NCBI GenBank assembly: GCA_022360105.1
Contig: JAKSDL010000075.1
Span: 1-64,000, forward strand
Direction: 5' to 3'
Source of the DNA: Pseudomonadota bacterium
GTDB taxonomy: Bacteria; SAR324; XYD2-FULL-50-16; JAHJRI01
Length of the DNA: 64,000 nucleotides
Part shown: positions 8,934 through 17,207 of the stretch, one piece after another
How positions within the stretch are numbered: position 1 is the first letter of the stretch
Layout: every line of letters begins with the position of its first letter
Program-made: the position numbers and the translations under genes
Notes under the pieces: generated by a model
What the model was told of the DNA's origin: nothing
Seen by the model: the letters and a program-made list of their open reading frames with translations, nothing else
Databases searched by the model: none

Positions 8934-11177
8934 TTAGAAGTTTATGCCGGTGATTCTCACTCCTAACTGCTCCTCATTAATCTGAACGACTTCACCTTTG
9001 GCGACATGTTTGTCTCCCAGCACTATATCCACAGGATCGCCAACTTTTTTATCCAGTTCTATTACCGATCCAAAAGACAATTCGGTTATTTCTTGACCCC
9101 GCAGGCTGGCTTTTCCGATCTCTACGGTTAATTCATGCTTTAGATTCAACAATAAATCCTGCCCTACCAACGATTGTGTGCCAGTCTGAAGTCCAGCCTC
9201 GGCAGCCGGTTGCTGCGCTACAAACGATTGAGATTCTTCGATGGTTGGTGTAGCGGGATGAGCAATGTCTATCGAAACATCCGATTCAGGAATCCGGACA
9301 ACCATCTCGTCGTCATCTGACGGAAGCTCAAGTACCTCCTCTTCGTCTTCTTCGATTTCGGGGATGCTGAGGGAATCGTCATCTGCGGAAAAATCCGGTA
9401 CTCCCAAATCCATATCATCGATGCTGCTTTCAACCCCTTCGGCAGGCGATTCTTCAATTTCTATATCACCAATTGGCGAATCTCCTTCTCCAAAGACCTC
9501 TTCCGAGAGGTCCAAATCTTCAGTGGTATCCATTCCTTCCAACTCAAGCACTTCTTCCTCTTCATCCAGGTCAAGCTCCAGTCCTGCTTCCAGATCGATA
9601 TCCTCATCGGCGCTGCTGTCCAATGTAAGATCATCTTCAATATCGGGCTCCAGACTCAGTTCCTCACTGACCTCTTCCCCTTCCAAATCTTCTTCCAGGG
9701 AAAGATCTTCATCAAGCGGCAGGTCTTCGTCCAAATCAGCCATAAGGTTGATGTCATCTTCTACTTCCTGTTCTAACGGAAGGTCCTCTGCCAGGTCTCC
9801 ATCCAGTGAAATACCATCATCAGTTTCTTCAGGCTGGGAAACTTCTTCATCAAGACCACTTTCAAGGGATATGTCTTCATCCAAATCCAGATCCATGGAG
9901 ATATCATCTTCAAGATTTCCACCAAGCTCGGTGTCATCCTCCTCTGATTTCATAAAACTGGGGACGTCATCCCCGCTATCGATATCAGGAATTTCAAGAT
10001 CATCCGATTCCAGTACCGGATCCAGGTCTTTTACAACCATGGAATCGTCCAATTCCAAGCTTTTCTCTTCAGACAAACCGGGATCTGGGGTCTCTGAGAT
10101 CGATTTGTCGATGGTTGTGACACCATCTGCCAAACTGGCCAGTTCCCTTTCAAGCTCAGCATCTGATTCAACATCCTTGATTTCTTCTATTTCCGGTGCT
10201 GGTGCCAACTCAGATTCATCCAAACCCAGTTCATCCTCCAGGGAGGTTAGATCCAGATGACTGCCTGAATCACCCGTGTCTTTAGACTCCGGCATATCCA
10301 GCATGGTATCGTCTTCTTCCAGGGACAAATCCGGTTCACTTCCTAAATCTAAGTCATCTTCTGTGTCAGGAAGCTCCATATCCATGTCCAAATCCAGATC
10401 GCCTGTCTCAATATCATCTACCAGGTCACCTTCGGGTAAGTTTAAATCCGGCTCGGAATCCTCACCCAAATCATCGAGATCTGCACTCAATTCATCTTCC
10501 AATCCCGGGGAATCCTCCAAATCAAGTTCGGTTTCTTCAAGTGAATCATCGCCCATGTCAAGATCTAAATCGCCTTCGTCGCCACCCAAGTCAAGGCTAA
10601 GATCATCAGCTTCTCCTTCTGCCGCTGTATCAAGATCGAAGTCAGCCAAATCTGAGTCATCCAGGGAGAGATCCATATCATCGCTTCCGGCGTCCGTATC
10701 CATATCCAGACCCAAATCATCTCCGGATCCATCGTCAAGATCCATCCCCATGTCTTCATCGCCCAGATCAAGATCCAGGTCTCCCAAGTCATCATCTCCC
10801 AAAGATTCAGATAGTGAGTTGTCAGAGCCGGCTTCATCAGATATATCGATATCTCCCGGATCTATGGTATCTTCAGTTGATGGGGAATCCATGTCCAGAT
10901 CTCCGCCCAAATCCAGATCGTCACCTAAATCCAGTTCTCCGCCCAGATCAAGATCTGCGTCAGAGGCATCTCCTCCCGGGTCATCTCCAAGGTCTAAATC
11001 AGTGCCGGCATCAAGATCAAAATCGTCCATCATTGCATCACTGCCATCATCACTTGTAGACTCACCACCATCAGCGAGATCCAGATCGGAATCTGCCAAA
11101 TCTAAATCAAGATCGCCATCAAGATCCAAGTCTCCCAATCCGTCAAGGTCAAATTCTTCTGCCGCCTCTTTTGCCAT
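8934..11177 (-). CDS. fliN: FliN-domain protein with giant acidic low-complexity N-terminus
   Basis: The last ~80 residues (about 668-747) are a FliN/SpoA domain: ELTVEIGKASLRGQEI, then GSVIELDKKVGDPVDIVL, then AKGEVVQINEEQLGVRIT, matching FliN closely. The first ~630 residues are almost wholly Asp, Leu, Glu, Ser and Gly in irregular repeats such as DLDLDLGD, and are expected to be disordered and extremely acidic. Ordinary FliN is 80-140 residues. The start is well supported: AGGAG lies a few bases before the ATG. The gene precedes the FliM-like gene and is divergent from rsmG. It should be a C-ring subunit; the acidic part could bind CheY, export substrates or cations, which is inference only. 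Confidence 0.8.
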   Translation of the reverse strand: MAKEAAEEFDLDGLGDLDLDGDLDLDLADSDLDLADGGESTSDDGSDAMMDDFDLDAGTDLDLGDDPGGDASDADLDLGGELDLGDDLDLGGDLDMDSPSTEDTIDPGDIDISDEAGSDNSLSESLGDDDLGDLDLDLGDEDMGMDLDDGSGDDLGLDMDTDAGSDDMDLSLDDSDLADFDLDTAAEGEADDLSLDLGGDEGDLDLDMGDDSLEETELDLEDSPGLEDELSADLDDLGEDSEPDLNLPEGDLVDDIETGDLDLDMDMELPDTEDDLDLGSEPDLSLEEDDTMLDMPESKDTGDSGSHLDLTSLEDELGLDESELAPAPEIEEIKDVESDAELERELASLADGVTTIDKSISETPDPGLSEEKSLELDDSMVVKDLDPVLESDDLEIPDIDSGDDVPSFMKSEEDDTELGGNLEDDISMDLDLDEDISLESGLDEEVSQPEETDDGISLDGDLAEDLPLEQEVEDDINLMADLDEDLPLDEDLSLEEDLEGEEVSEELSLEPDIEDDLTLDSSADEDIDLEAGLELDLDEEEEVLELEGMDTTEDLDLSEEVFGEGDSPIGDIEIEESPAEGVESSIDDMDLGVPDFSADDDSLSIPEIEEDEEEVLELPSDDDEMVVRIPESDVSIDIAHPATPTIEESQSFVAQQPAAEAGLQTGTQSLVGQDLLLNLKHELTVEIGKASLRGQEITELSFGSVIELDKKVGDPVDIVLGDKHVAKGEVVQINEEQLGVRITGINF
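9270..11165 (-). repeat. Degenerate Asp/Leu/Ser/Glu codon repeats inside the FliN-domain gene
   Basis: About 1.9 kb of coding sequence built from reiterated Asp, Leu, Ser and Glu codons (on the plus strand: runs of atcaagatc, tccagatc and similar). There is no fixed unit length, so this is a compositionally biased region and not a tandem array. The bias suppresses stop codons on the opposite strand, creating long spurious Ser/Arg-rich reading frames there. Such DNA is prone to slippage and length variation. Confidence 0.8.
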
Positions 11178-11277
11178 TACCGGCTCCTGTCCTTACAAAA
11201 TTGTTAATTTATTTACGGTTGTTATTATTGGGCCTCATGCTCTATGCTGCCTTTAGACCACATACATTGAGAAGAAT

Positions 11278-11299
11278 ATCAATTTCATCCAAAATTGAT
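11278..11299. promoter_or_regulatory. Inverted repeat in the fliN/rsmG divergent region
   Basis: ATCAATTT (11278-11285) and AAATTGAT (11292-11299) form a perfect 8-bp dyad with a 6-base spacer. Its right arm overlaps the candidate -35 box of rsmG, which is where an operator would sit. It may equally be a chance AT-rich palindrome. Confidence 0.3.
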
Positions 11300-11324
11300 G
11301 AGGTAGTGCTCAATGCATTATTAT
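11295..11324 (+). promoter_or_regulatory. Candidate promoter of rsmG
   Basis: TTGATG (11295-11300) and TATTAT (11319-11324) are spaced by 18 bases, giving a sigma-70-like promoter whose transcript would start about 25 bases before the rsmG ATG. Both boxes are imperfect. Confidence 0.35.
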
Positions 11325-11355
11325 ATCTAGAGTTTAGTCATTTTCAGCGAGGGTT

Positions 11356-12054
11356 ATGCGAAAAACAGTCCAAATTGCCGATAAAATCGAAAAAGAGTTC
11401 CCAAACTTGAAGCTTTCGGAAAATTCTCTGGTCAAATTGGAGCAATATTTAGACCTGTTGTTTTTTTGGAATAAAAAGATCAATCTCACAGCTATCAGAG
11501 AGCGAGACGTCGCCATAGTCAAACACCTGCTCGATTCTATTGTGGTACTCAATATCAAAAAAATAAAACACCTTAAAGAGCTAACCACCGGGCATGTCAT
11601 AGATTTCGGATCAGGAGCAGGATTTCCCGGAATTGTCTTGGCAATCTGTCAACCTGAAATGAATCTTGTTTCCATAGACAAAGCGGGAAAGAAAATAGCT
11701 TTTCAACAACAGCTTGTCCGACAATTGTCCGTTAACAACGTTCAACCCTTGCAAACAAGATTACAGGACTTAATCAAGATACAGGTAAATAAGTTGGCAT
11801 ACGACGTCATTATATCAAGGGCGTTTGATCAAATAAAGAACATATTGTATTTTGGTGAACACCTACTCAAACCCAATGGCTATTTTCTTTTATGGAAAGG
11901 AGAAAGGTGGCAGGAGGAGATGAAGGAAACAGACAACTCACTGCTTGGTAAACACAAACTTCTATTATCCCATCGATACGAGTTTGAGGAGTTCGGACAT
12001 GGAGGGGTAATATTACTTATTCAAAAACTTGATTCTATGGAAAGCAATGGCTGA
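11356..12054 (+). CDS. rsmG: 16S rRNA (guanine527-N7)-methyltransferase
   Basis: RsmG (GidB) methylates G527 of 16S rRNA using S-adenosylmethionine. The N-terminal helix region holds FWNKKINLTAIRERD and VKHLLDSI, and the SAM-binding motif is VIDFGSGAGFPGIVLAI, all family hallmarks; the later IISRAF segment also fits. The 232-residue length is normal. The ATG at 11356 is preceded by GAGGG. Its 3' end overlaps the next gene's preferred ATG by eight bases, indicating translational coupling with the SDR gene. In many bacteria gidB neighbours the origin or parAB; neither is seen here. Confidence 0.93.
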   Translation: MRKTVQIADKIEKEFPNLKLSENSLVKLEQYLDLLFFWNKKINLTAIRERDVAIVKHLLDSIVVLNIKKIKHLKELTTGHVIDFGSGAGFPGIVLAICQPEMNLVSIDKAGKKIAFQQQLVRQLSVNNVQPLQTRLQDLIKIQVNKLAYDVIISRAFDQIKNILYFGEHLLKPNGYFLLWKGERWQEEMKETDNSLLGKHKLLLSHRYEFEEFGHGGVILLIQKLDSMESNG

Positions 12055-12811
12055 AATTTCTTATAATCTAGAAGGTAAGGTCGCTCTGGTAACTGGTGGA
12101 AGTCGGGGAATTGGGCTTGAGGTTGCCAGATATTTACTAAAGGAAAACGCTAAAGTCGCCATATGTGCAAGAAAAGCGGAGGGATTGGACGCTGCAGTAA
12201 AAGAACTTGGAAAGAGTGATAATCTATTACCCATACAGGCGCACATTGCCAAAGAGGAACAGGTTGAGCAACTGTTTAAACAGGTTTCGGATTCTTTTTC
12301 AAAACTCGATATCTTAATCAATAACGTAGGAATGAACCTGTTGACCGCCTCGATCGCCGAAACAGAATTGTTGCTGTGGCAGAAAATTATCGATTCCAAC
12401 CTCAATGCAACGTTTCTTTGTTCCAGGATGGCAGCCAGGATGATGAAAGAACAGGGAAGCGGAAAAATCGTTAATATCTCATCGGTCGCCGGTTCAAGGG
12501 CAGCGCCTGGCATGGGAATATACGGTATCGCTAAAGCCGGGATTGAAATGATGACTAAAGTCCTGGCGTCTGAGCTGGCGCCGATAAATATACAGGTCAA
12601 CACCGTAGCACCGGGTATGGTCAGAACTAATTTTAGCAAACCTTTTTGGTCCAATGACGAATTCTATCAGGAGATTTGTAAAGGTATTCCCGCAAAACGA
12701 ATAGCTGAACCGATTGATGTTGTTCATCCTACCTTGTTCCTGGCGTCTGAGGCAGCTGGTTTTATAACTGGTCAGACCCTTATGGTTGATGGCGGGCAAA
12801 CCGCTATTTAG
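12047..12811 (+). CDS. Short-chain dehydrogenase/reductase
   Basis: A classical SDR of ~254 residues acting as an NAD(P)H-dependent oxidoreductase. It shows the cofactor motif TGGSRGIG, NNVG, the catalytic SS...YxxxK (YGIAK) and the C-terminal LASEAAGFITGQTLMVDGG. The pattern is close to FabG and to DHRS4-like carbonyl reductases, and substrate identity cannot be decided. I prefer the ATG at 12047, which overlaps the rsmG stop, to the TTG at 12029 lying inside rsmG. A strong hairpin follows the gene at 12826. Confidence 0.85.
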   Translation: MAEISYNLEGKVALVTGGSRGIGLEVARYLLKENAKVAICARKAEGLDAAVKELGKSDNLLPIQAHIAKEEQVEQLFKQVSDSFSKLDILINNVGMNLLTASIAETELLLWQKIIDSNLNATFLCSRMAARMMKEQGSGKIVNISSVAGSRAAPGMGIYGIAKAGIEMMTKVLASELAPINIQVNTVAPGMVRTNFSKPFWSNDEFYQEICKGIPAKRIAEPIDVVHPTLFLASEAAGFITGQTLMVDGGQTAI

Positions 12812-12825
12812 CTATCATTGCAGTT

Positions 12826-12860
12826 GGAAGCCATTGGTTGGTAGTCCGCAACCGGCTTCC
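12826..12860. terminator. Long stem-loop between convergent genes
   Basis: GGAAGCC (12826-12832) pairs with GGCTTCC (12854-12860) and GGTTG (12836-12840) with CAACC (12849-12853), giving a 12-bp stem with a three-base bulge and 8-base loop. It sits between two convergent stop codons and touches that of the minus-strand gene, the expected position for a bidirectional terminator, although neither side has a clear T-run. Confidence 0.6.
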
Positions 12861-13090
12861 TATCTTTCGTACCGGAAATAGAGGATATTAGATACCGGTA
12901 CAACGGTATCGTGGCTTCCTTCAATTAGTACCAGATAGTCTCTCCCCACTTCGGATACAATACCCTCAATATCGCTTCCGTCAGTGAGAGTGATGGTCAG
13001 TTTATGAACACCCAGTAACTCTCCCAGCTTTTCTTCCAATTGGCGAGCGTCTTCTTTTTCGTATGAAACAGTTTGTATAATCGATGACAT
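12860..13090 (-). CDS. Small Sm-like beta-barrel protein of unknown function
   Basis: A 76-residue protein. After ~25 charged helical residues comes KLTITLTDGSDIEGIVSEVG followed by DYLVLIEGSHDTVVPVSNI, a strand pattern resembling Sm/Hfq-like or DUF2642-type small barrels. These bind RNA or act as structural modules, but the family assignment here is by pattern only. It is the last gene of a minus-strand group with the 5'-nucleotidase gene, 27 bases downstream of it. No strong ribosome-binding site precedes the ATG. Confidence 0.6.
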   Translation of the reverse strand: MSSIIQTVSYEKEDARQLEEKLGELLGVHKLTITLTDGSDIEGIVSEVGRDYLVLIEGSHDTVVPVSNILYFRYER

Positions 13091-13117
13091 GGCAGTATAA
13101 GCGATTTAACTATCTAG

Positions 13118-14746
13118 TTAATATTTGATATTAAAATTCTGTGTCGGAGAAATAGTCAGCTGCTTCTTTTCTCTCAAATCTCGAATCATTAAATCTGTTA
13201 TCCTATCAGGAAATTCTTTTACTATAAGTTCAGGTGAAAGCATATCATAAAAAGCTCCGCCAGATCGATAAGAAGTCACGGCAATTCTGAGTTTCTCTTC
13301 ATTATCAATAGGCCTTCCGTTTCGTTTGACAAAAACCAGTCGCTTGCCGATGGATCTGCGAATATCGAATTCATATTCAATGCCTTCCCACATGTCATAA
13401 TTGTAGCTGAGAACCCTGGCTTTTCGCCAGTTCGGATTAATGGAAACAACATTTTCACCGTTTTTACCAGGTTGCAATTGAAAAAAACCTGCAGATTTCT
13501 CCAGGGCTTTCTTCAAGATATGACCCGTAATTTCAATAGCGCAGACAGTATCCTGGAAGAAAAAGAACGAAAGGATATCTTCTATGGTCACATTCCCTGA
13601 TAATCCCTTTAGCTTGGGATTTAATAAAGGAATCGCCGATATATCCACTTTTGCACATCGACACATCAATTGGTTGATCCATTGAATCAACGGGTGTTTG
13701 TTTAACCACACATCTTTCATGGGATCATGAATTAAAAAGCTTTGATCTACACTACCGACAGGCGTTGTCAGAATTTCTTCGATTTGAACCAGGTGATGCT
13801 TCAGCAGATTTTTAATCTCACCATCAGGATCAGTCTCTTCGGCAGCGACGATTCCGGGGCTTGCATCAATAGTTAGATTTGTGTCTGATGCAGGGTGTGA
13901 ATGCTTAGTTAGTCTGATATGGGCCCAATGCTTTGAAAAACAAGAAGGTTGTAACAATACCGCCCTGTTTTTTTGCCTAGGCTTAAATAGCAGCTGGCGA
14001 TGCTGATGTCCCGTGATGAGTAAATCGATGTCATCGCTGCTTTCCCAGATTTCTATCCCCTGGTTTTCAGTTGTCTCTCCAATGCTCCAGATCTCGCCAT
14101 CCTCCGGGTTGCGCTTCAGCCCACCATGATACGATACAATTAAGAAATCGCATTGGCTTTTTACAATTGGAATATACGCCCTACAAGCTGTCACCGCATT
14201 ACGAAATTCCAATCCTGAAATTGTTTGTTTGCTTTCCCATTTGGATACAAAATCGGTGACCACGCCAATAACACCAATTTTGATATCTCCGGATTGGAAA
14301 ATCTTGTAAGGCTCGAAAACCAGGTTGTCGGAATTGTGATAATAAATATTGGCAGCCAACCAGGTTGCTTTTGAGCCCGCATGAACCTGTTTTAAGTAGT
14401 CAAAACCGAAATTAAACTCATGGTTTCCCGGAACAAAGCAGTCCACATTGAGATAATTTTGAACCACGTTAAGAGGATGATCATTGGAGATGTTTTTGGA
14501 AGACTTGAAATTGTGCAAATCTACTAGAGGACTGCCTTGGATAGCATCTCCGTTATTAATGACAAAAACATTGGGATTTAATTCCCTGGTGTTTTTTAAA
14601 TAATTGGCAAAACGGTCCAGCCCAACCTGGTGATTATCATTCGCTTGGTCTCCCTTTGAAATGAAACGTCCATGTGTATCTGAAATTACCAGTAAATCAA
14701 CTGACGTTTCATCTCTATGTTCATTGTTTGACAGAACGGAATTCAT
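13118..14746 (-). CDS. 5'-nucleotidase / metallophosphoesterase (UshA-like), without signal peptide
   Basis: Two-domain 5'-nucleotidase family protein. The N-terminal metallophosphoesterase domain shows SDTHGRF, NNGDAIQGSP, GNHEFNFG, SYHGG and GHQH, the metal-binding motifs in correct order. The C-terminal ~230 residues match the nucleotidase substrate-binding domain. Relatives such as UshA are periplasmic, yet this one starts MNSVLSNNEHRDETSV and runs straight into the catalytic domain with no hydrophobic leader, so it is probably cytoplasmic. It starts 17 bases after the PHP-domain gene and is likely in one operon with it, suggesting joint nucleotide or oligonucleotide turnover. Confidence 0.85.
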   Translation of the reverse strand: MNSVLSNNEHRDETSVDLLVISDTHGRFISKGDQANDNHQVGLDRFANYLKNTRELNPNVFVINNGDAIQGSPLVDLHNFKSSKNISNDHPLNVVQNYLNVDCFVPGNHEFNFGFDYLKQVHAGSKATWLAANIYYHNSDNLVFEPYKIFQSGDIKIGVIGVVTDFVSKWESKQTISGLEFRNAVTACRAYIPIVKSQCDFLIVSYHGGLKRNPEDGEIWSIGETTENQGIEIWESSDDIDLLITGHQHRQLLFKPRQKNRAVLLQPSCFSKHWAHIRLTKHSHPASDTNLTIDASPGIVAAEETDPDGEIKNLLKHHLVQIEEILTTPVGSVDQSFLIHDPMKDVWLNKHPLIQWINQLMCRCAKVDISAIPLLNPKLKGLSGNVTIEDILSFFFFQDTVCAIEITGHILKKALEKSAGFFQLQPGKNGENVVSINPNWRKARVLSYNYDMWEGIEYEFDIRRSIGKRLVFVKRNGRPIDNEEKLRIAVTSYRSGGAFYDMLSPELIVKEFPDRITDLMIRDLREKKQLTISPTQNFNIKY

Positions 14747-14763
14747 TGAACATTACGATTGGA

Positions 14764-15663
14764 TTACCGGTAGGCAACCTGGGTTGTACTATGCAGGGTT
14801 GAAAGCAGACTTGATGATATTTTACTTGAATCTATTTTTTCCCCATTTGTACAAATCCCCAGCTCAATAGAAGGCTTGTTGGTCCCATGAAAATCGGAAC
14901 CTGCGGAAATCATTAAATCATACTTTTTAGCCAGTTCCAAATAACTGTCTATCTGAATTTTTTCATGAAGTGGCGCGAAAACCTCAATACCGTTCAATCC
15001 ACGTTCCACCAGTGAGCACAGATACGCTTCAAACTCGTCGCCTTCCCTTTTAAGAGAACCGGGGTGGGCGACTATTGCAATTCCCCCTGCTTCATGGATC
15101 AGTGATATGGCTTCCTCTGCAGTATAAAGTTTTTTAGGGACGTATGCTTTTTTATTTTTCCCCAGGTACTCATCAAAAGCCTGATCAATGCTGCCAACAA
15201 TATTCTTGTCAACCAATACTCGTGCAATATGAGGTCGACCGGGACTTTCGTTATTCTTGGATACTGCCTTGAAATCATCCAAACCGATATCGATTCCAAG
15301 AGAAGAAAGTTTTTCCACTATCTGACTATTCCTTCTTGCTCTGATCGTTCTAACCTTTTCAAGACCATCGAGCAAGGGCTGGTGGTTTATATCAATATGA
15401 TAGCCAAGGATATGTAAAATTCCTTTTGTGGATTTAGCACTAAGCTCAATGCCTTCAATTATGTTGATAGGAATGTCTTTTTCATCTCTGCAACTAGTTG
15501 CTGCTTTTATTCCGGCAACTGTATCATGATCTGTAATCGAAAGTGTCGATATGCCTTTTTTATACGCATGCACTACCAGCTCTTCCGGGCTCAATGTCCC
15601 ATCTGATCGATCCGTGTGCGTGTGGAGATCAATCCAGTGATTAATCCGGTTCGAGTCATTCAT
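14764..15663 (-). CDS. PHP-domain phosphoesterase (YciV/TrpH/RNase AM-like)
   Basis: The protein opens with DLHTHTDRSDGTLSPEEL and has SITDHDTVAG, EGIELSA, VAHPG and GSDFHGT, which are the metal ligands of the PHP fold. The ~300-residue length and motif order match the YciV/TrpH group, whose members hydrolyse nucleoside 3',5'-bisphosphates and trim RNA 5' ends. Substrate here is inferred from family only. It heads a three-gene minus-strand group with a 5'-nucleotidase and a Sm-like protein, which supports a role in nucleotide recycling. Confidence 0.85.
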   Translation of the reverse strand: MNDSNRINHWIDLHTHTDRSDGTLSPEELVVHAYKKGISTLSITDHDTVAGIKAATSCRDEKDIPINIIEGIELSAKSTKGILHILGYHIDINHQPLLDGLEKVRTIRARRNSQIVEKLSSLGIDIGLDDFKAVSKNNESPGRPHIARVLVDKNIVGSIDQAFDEYLGKNKKAYVPKKLYTAEEAISLIHEAGGIAIVAHPGSLKREGDEFEAYLCSLVERGLNGIEVFAPLHEKIQIDSYLELAKKYDLMISAGSDFHGTNKPSIELGICTNGEKIDSSKISSSLLSTLHSTTQVAYR

Positions 15664-15998
15664 GACCGCAATACCCTGTCAAGTTAGTATCAATATAAAT
15701 TTATCTTTTTATTTTCATTATCCGGCGTCACAGTTAAAAAGTAAACAGCGATGAGAAGGGGATTGGAGTGGATATACCTAAGCTACATTTGGCGAGGATC
15801 ACAAGGTTTTCAAATAGCCATTTTGATGCGGATTTCTCTAACCCCAATGTCCATCTACTGAAAACAGGAATTTTCCAATGGAACTACTTTACTAAAGCTA
15901 TCGCTCGGTATAGTATATGGCAAATCAAGTGATTATAAAATCAGATAATTCAAAGTCGAGTATATCCTAAAAGCGATAAAAACAAGCTATTATATTCC
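15664..15998. other. 335-bp divergent intergenic region
   Basis: Lies between the PHP gene (leftward) and cheX1 (rightward), so it should hold promoters for both. An AT-rich TATTATATT-like box sits just before the cheX1 start, but no confident -35/-10 pair was identified. No RNA gene or repeat was seen. Confidence 0.4.
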
Positions 15999-16481
15999 AT
16001 GAAAGTTGAATATCTCAATCCCTTTATATTTGCGACCAGGAAGGTCCTGAAAATGATGGCATACATGGATTCAAAACCTATGAAGCCGTATTTGAAAGAG
16101 ATTGGTGATAACAGAGGACTGGGAGATATTTCTTCGGTTATTTCTGTCAGTGGTGAGTGTCAGGGAAGTATCGGAATAAGCTTTTCAACAAAAGCTATTC
16201 TTCAGGTCGCCTACCAAATGTTTAGTGAACAATATGACGGACTAACTGATGAAATTGTCGATATGGTTGGGGAAATTGTTAACATGGTAAGTGGAGATGC
16301 AAGACAGGAGTTGGTAAAGCTTGGTTTCCATTTCTCAGCCGGAATACCTGTAACAACATTGGGCAAAGATCATGAATTAGTCCATTCGGTAAAAGACAGG
16401 GTCATTGTTATACCATTTCAAACTGCTCATGGCGATTTTGTTATTGAAACCTGCTTCGATTCGAAGAAGTTTCTGGAATAG
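15999..16481 (+). CDS. cheX: CheX-type chemotaxis phosphatase (copy 1)
   Basis: CheX removes the phosphate from CheY-P, ending the motor signal. This 160-residue protein matches CheX along its length, with the catalytic ExxN in DMVGEIVNMVSGDAR (Glu92, Asn95). It is about two-thirds identical, without gaps, to the second copy at 23386-23868 by manual comparison. It is the first gene of the chemotaxis cluster and is separated from the next small gene by 96 bases. No CheC gene is present in the window, so the two CheX proteins are the only visible CheY phosphatases. Confidence 0.85.
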   Translation: MKVEYLNPFIFATRKVLKMMAYMDSKPMKPYLKEIGDNRGLGDISSVISVSGECQGSIGISFSTKAILQVAYQMFSEQYDGLTDEIVDMVGEIVNMVSGDARQELVKLGFHFSAGIPVTTLGKDHELVHSVKDRVIVIPFQTAHGDFVIETCFDSKKFLE

Positions 16482-16577
16482 CGTTGCCATGTAACAAACA
16501 ATAAACAGACTTTAAAAGGAACTGGCCGCTCTTTTGCGATAAATTGAGCGAATCATTGGATATTTGAGGAGTCATCC

Positions 16578-16892
16578 ATGTCGCAAGACGAAAAAAAGAA
16601 AGAAGATTTTATCAGAAAAAGGGACAAAATGCGTGAGCGTCACAGGAGAGTGCAAGAGCTTGATGACACAGCAGAATTTGAAGAGAAGAAAGAGCCCGAA
16701 ACAATTAGCCTGGAAAGCCTCCAAGAGCAGCTTCAAACACTAAAGCATGAAATAAACATTGAAACAATCCAAAAAAGACTTAGGGCCCACGAGCTTTTTT
16801 TCAAAGAACTTGGAGACGACAAAGAACTCCTGTTTGATATCATCCGTCTGTACAAACAGAAAAGAGAATTGAAATCCAAAAAGAAATCCTGA
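16578..16892 (+). CDS. Small charged coiled-coil protein, unknown
   Basis: A 104-residue, highly charged protein (Lys/Glu/Arg-rich) with a probable coiled coil over residues ~40-75 and a lysine-rich tail. TGAGGAG lies just before the ATG region (16564-16572), a good ribosome-binding site, so the gene is probably real. It sits between cheX1 and the STAS gene in the chemotaxis cluster; a role there is suggested by position only. No known domain was recognised. Confidence 0.6.
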   Translation: MSQDEKKKEDFIRKRDKMRERHRRVQELDDTAEFEEKKEPETISLESLQEQLQTLKHEINIETIQKRLRAHELFFKELGDDKELLFDIIRLYKQKRELKSKKKS

Positions 16893-16927
16893 CGCTTTTG
16901 CTTTCTCTGATCCTGAACCGGCGTCAG
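16889..16927 (+). terminator. Possible hairpin overlapping a stop codon
   Basis: CTGACGC (16889-16895, containing the TGA stop of the preceding gene) and GCGTCAG (16921-16927) are inverted repeats followed by TTTTCCC. The 25-base loop makes it weak as a terminator, but position and T-run fit. Confidence 0.3.
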
Positions 16928-17207
16928 TTTTCCCTCCAACCCCAGGGTAGTCCAGCCTTTAACCCATCTGTCATCCTTTCCAAAAAAATGAGTAACTTGG
17001 AGTTCTAACACAGGTTTTCCTTAGCTTTTTCACTACCTAAACGCGCCGTCCCGCAGATTTCCCTCGATTTAATTAAATATTGTAATCAGACCATTAGTAA
17101 GATAAAATAGATTTAATTTGGTGTGAAATACCTATTTCAGAAGGCATTCTGGAATGCTGTCATTCAAAAAAAAAGATTATCGTTATTATCTTTGATGGGA
17201 GGTCATT
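16893..17207. other. 315-bp gap inside the chemotaxis cluster
   Basis: Holds a possible terminator of the preceding gene, the candidate promoter at 17080-17108 and a strong ribosome-binding site (GGGAGGT, 17197-17203) for the STAS gene. Nothing else was recognised. Confidence 0.5.
17080..17108 (+). promoter_or_regulatory. Candidate promoter of the STAS-cheD-cheR block
   Basis: TTGTAA (17080-17085) and TAAAAT (17103-17108) with a 17-base spacer give a plausible sigma-70-type promoter about 100 bases before the STAS gene. Confidence 0.4.

Noticed and set aside
9265..11256. Two long Ser/Arg-rich plus-strand reading frames of over 320 codons each
   Set aside because: They are the antisense of the Asp/Leu/Glu-rich FliN arm, whose codon bias removes stops; the composition is not protein-like and no ribosome-binding site supports them.
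11306..11318. 13-base string GTGCTCAATGCAT also present near 39171
   Set aside because: Repeats of this length are expected by chance in 64 kb, and the surroundings share nothing.
12029..12046. TTG start for the SDR within rsmG
   Set aside because: It adds six untypical residues; the ATG at 12047 fits the SDR N-terminus and couples with the rsmG stop.
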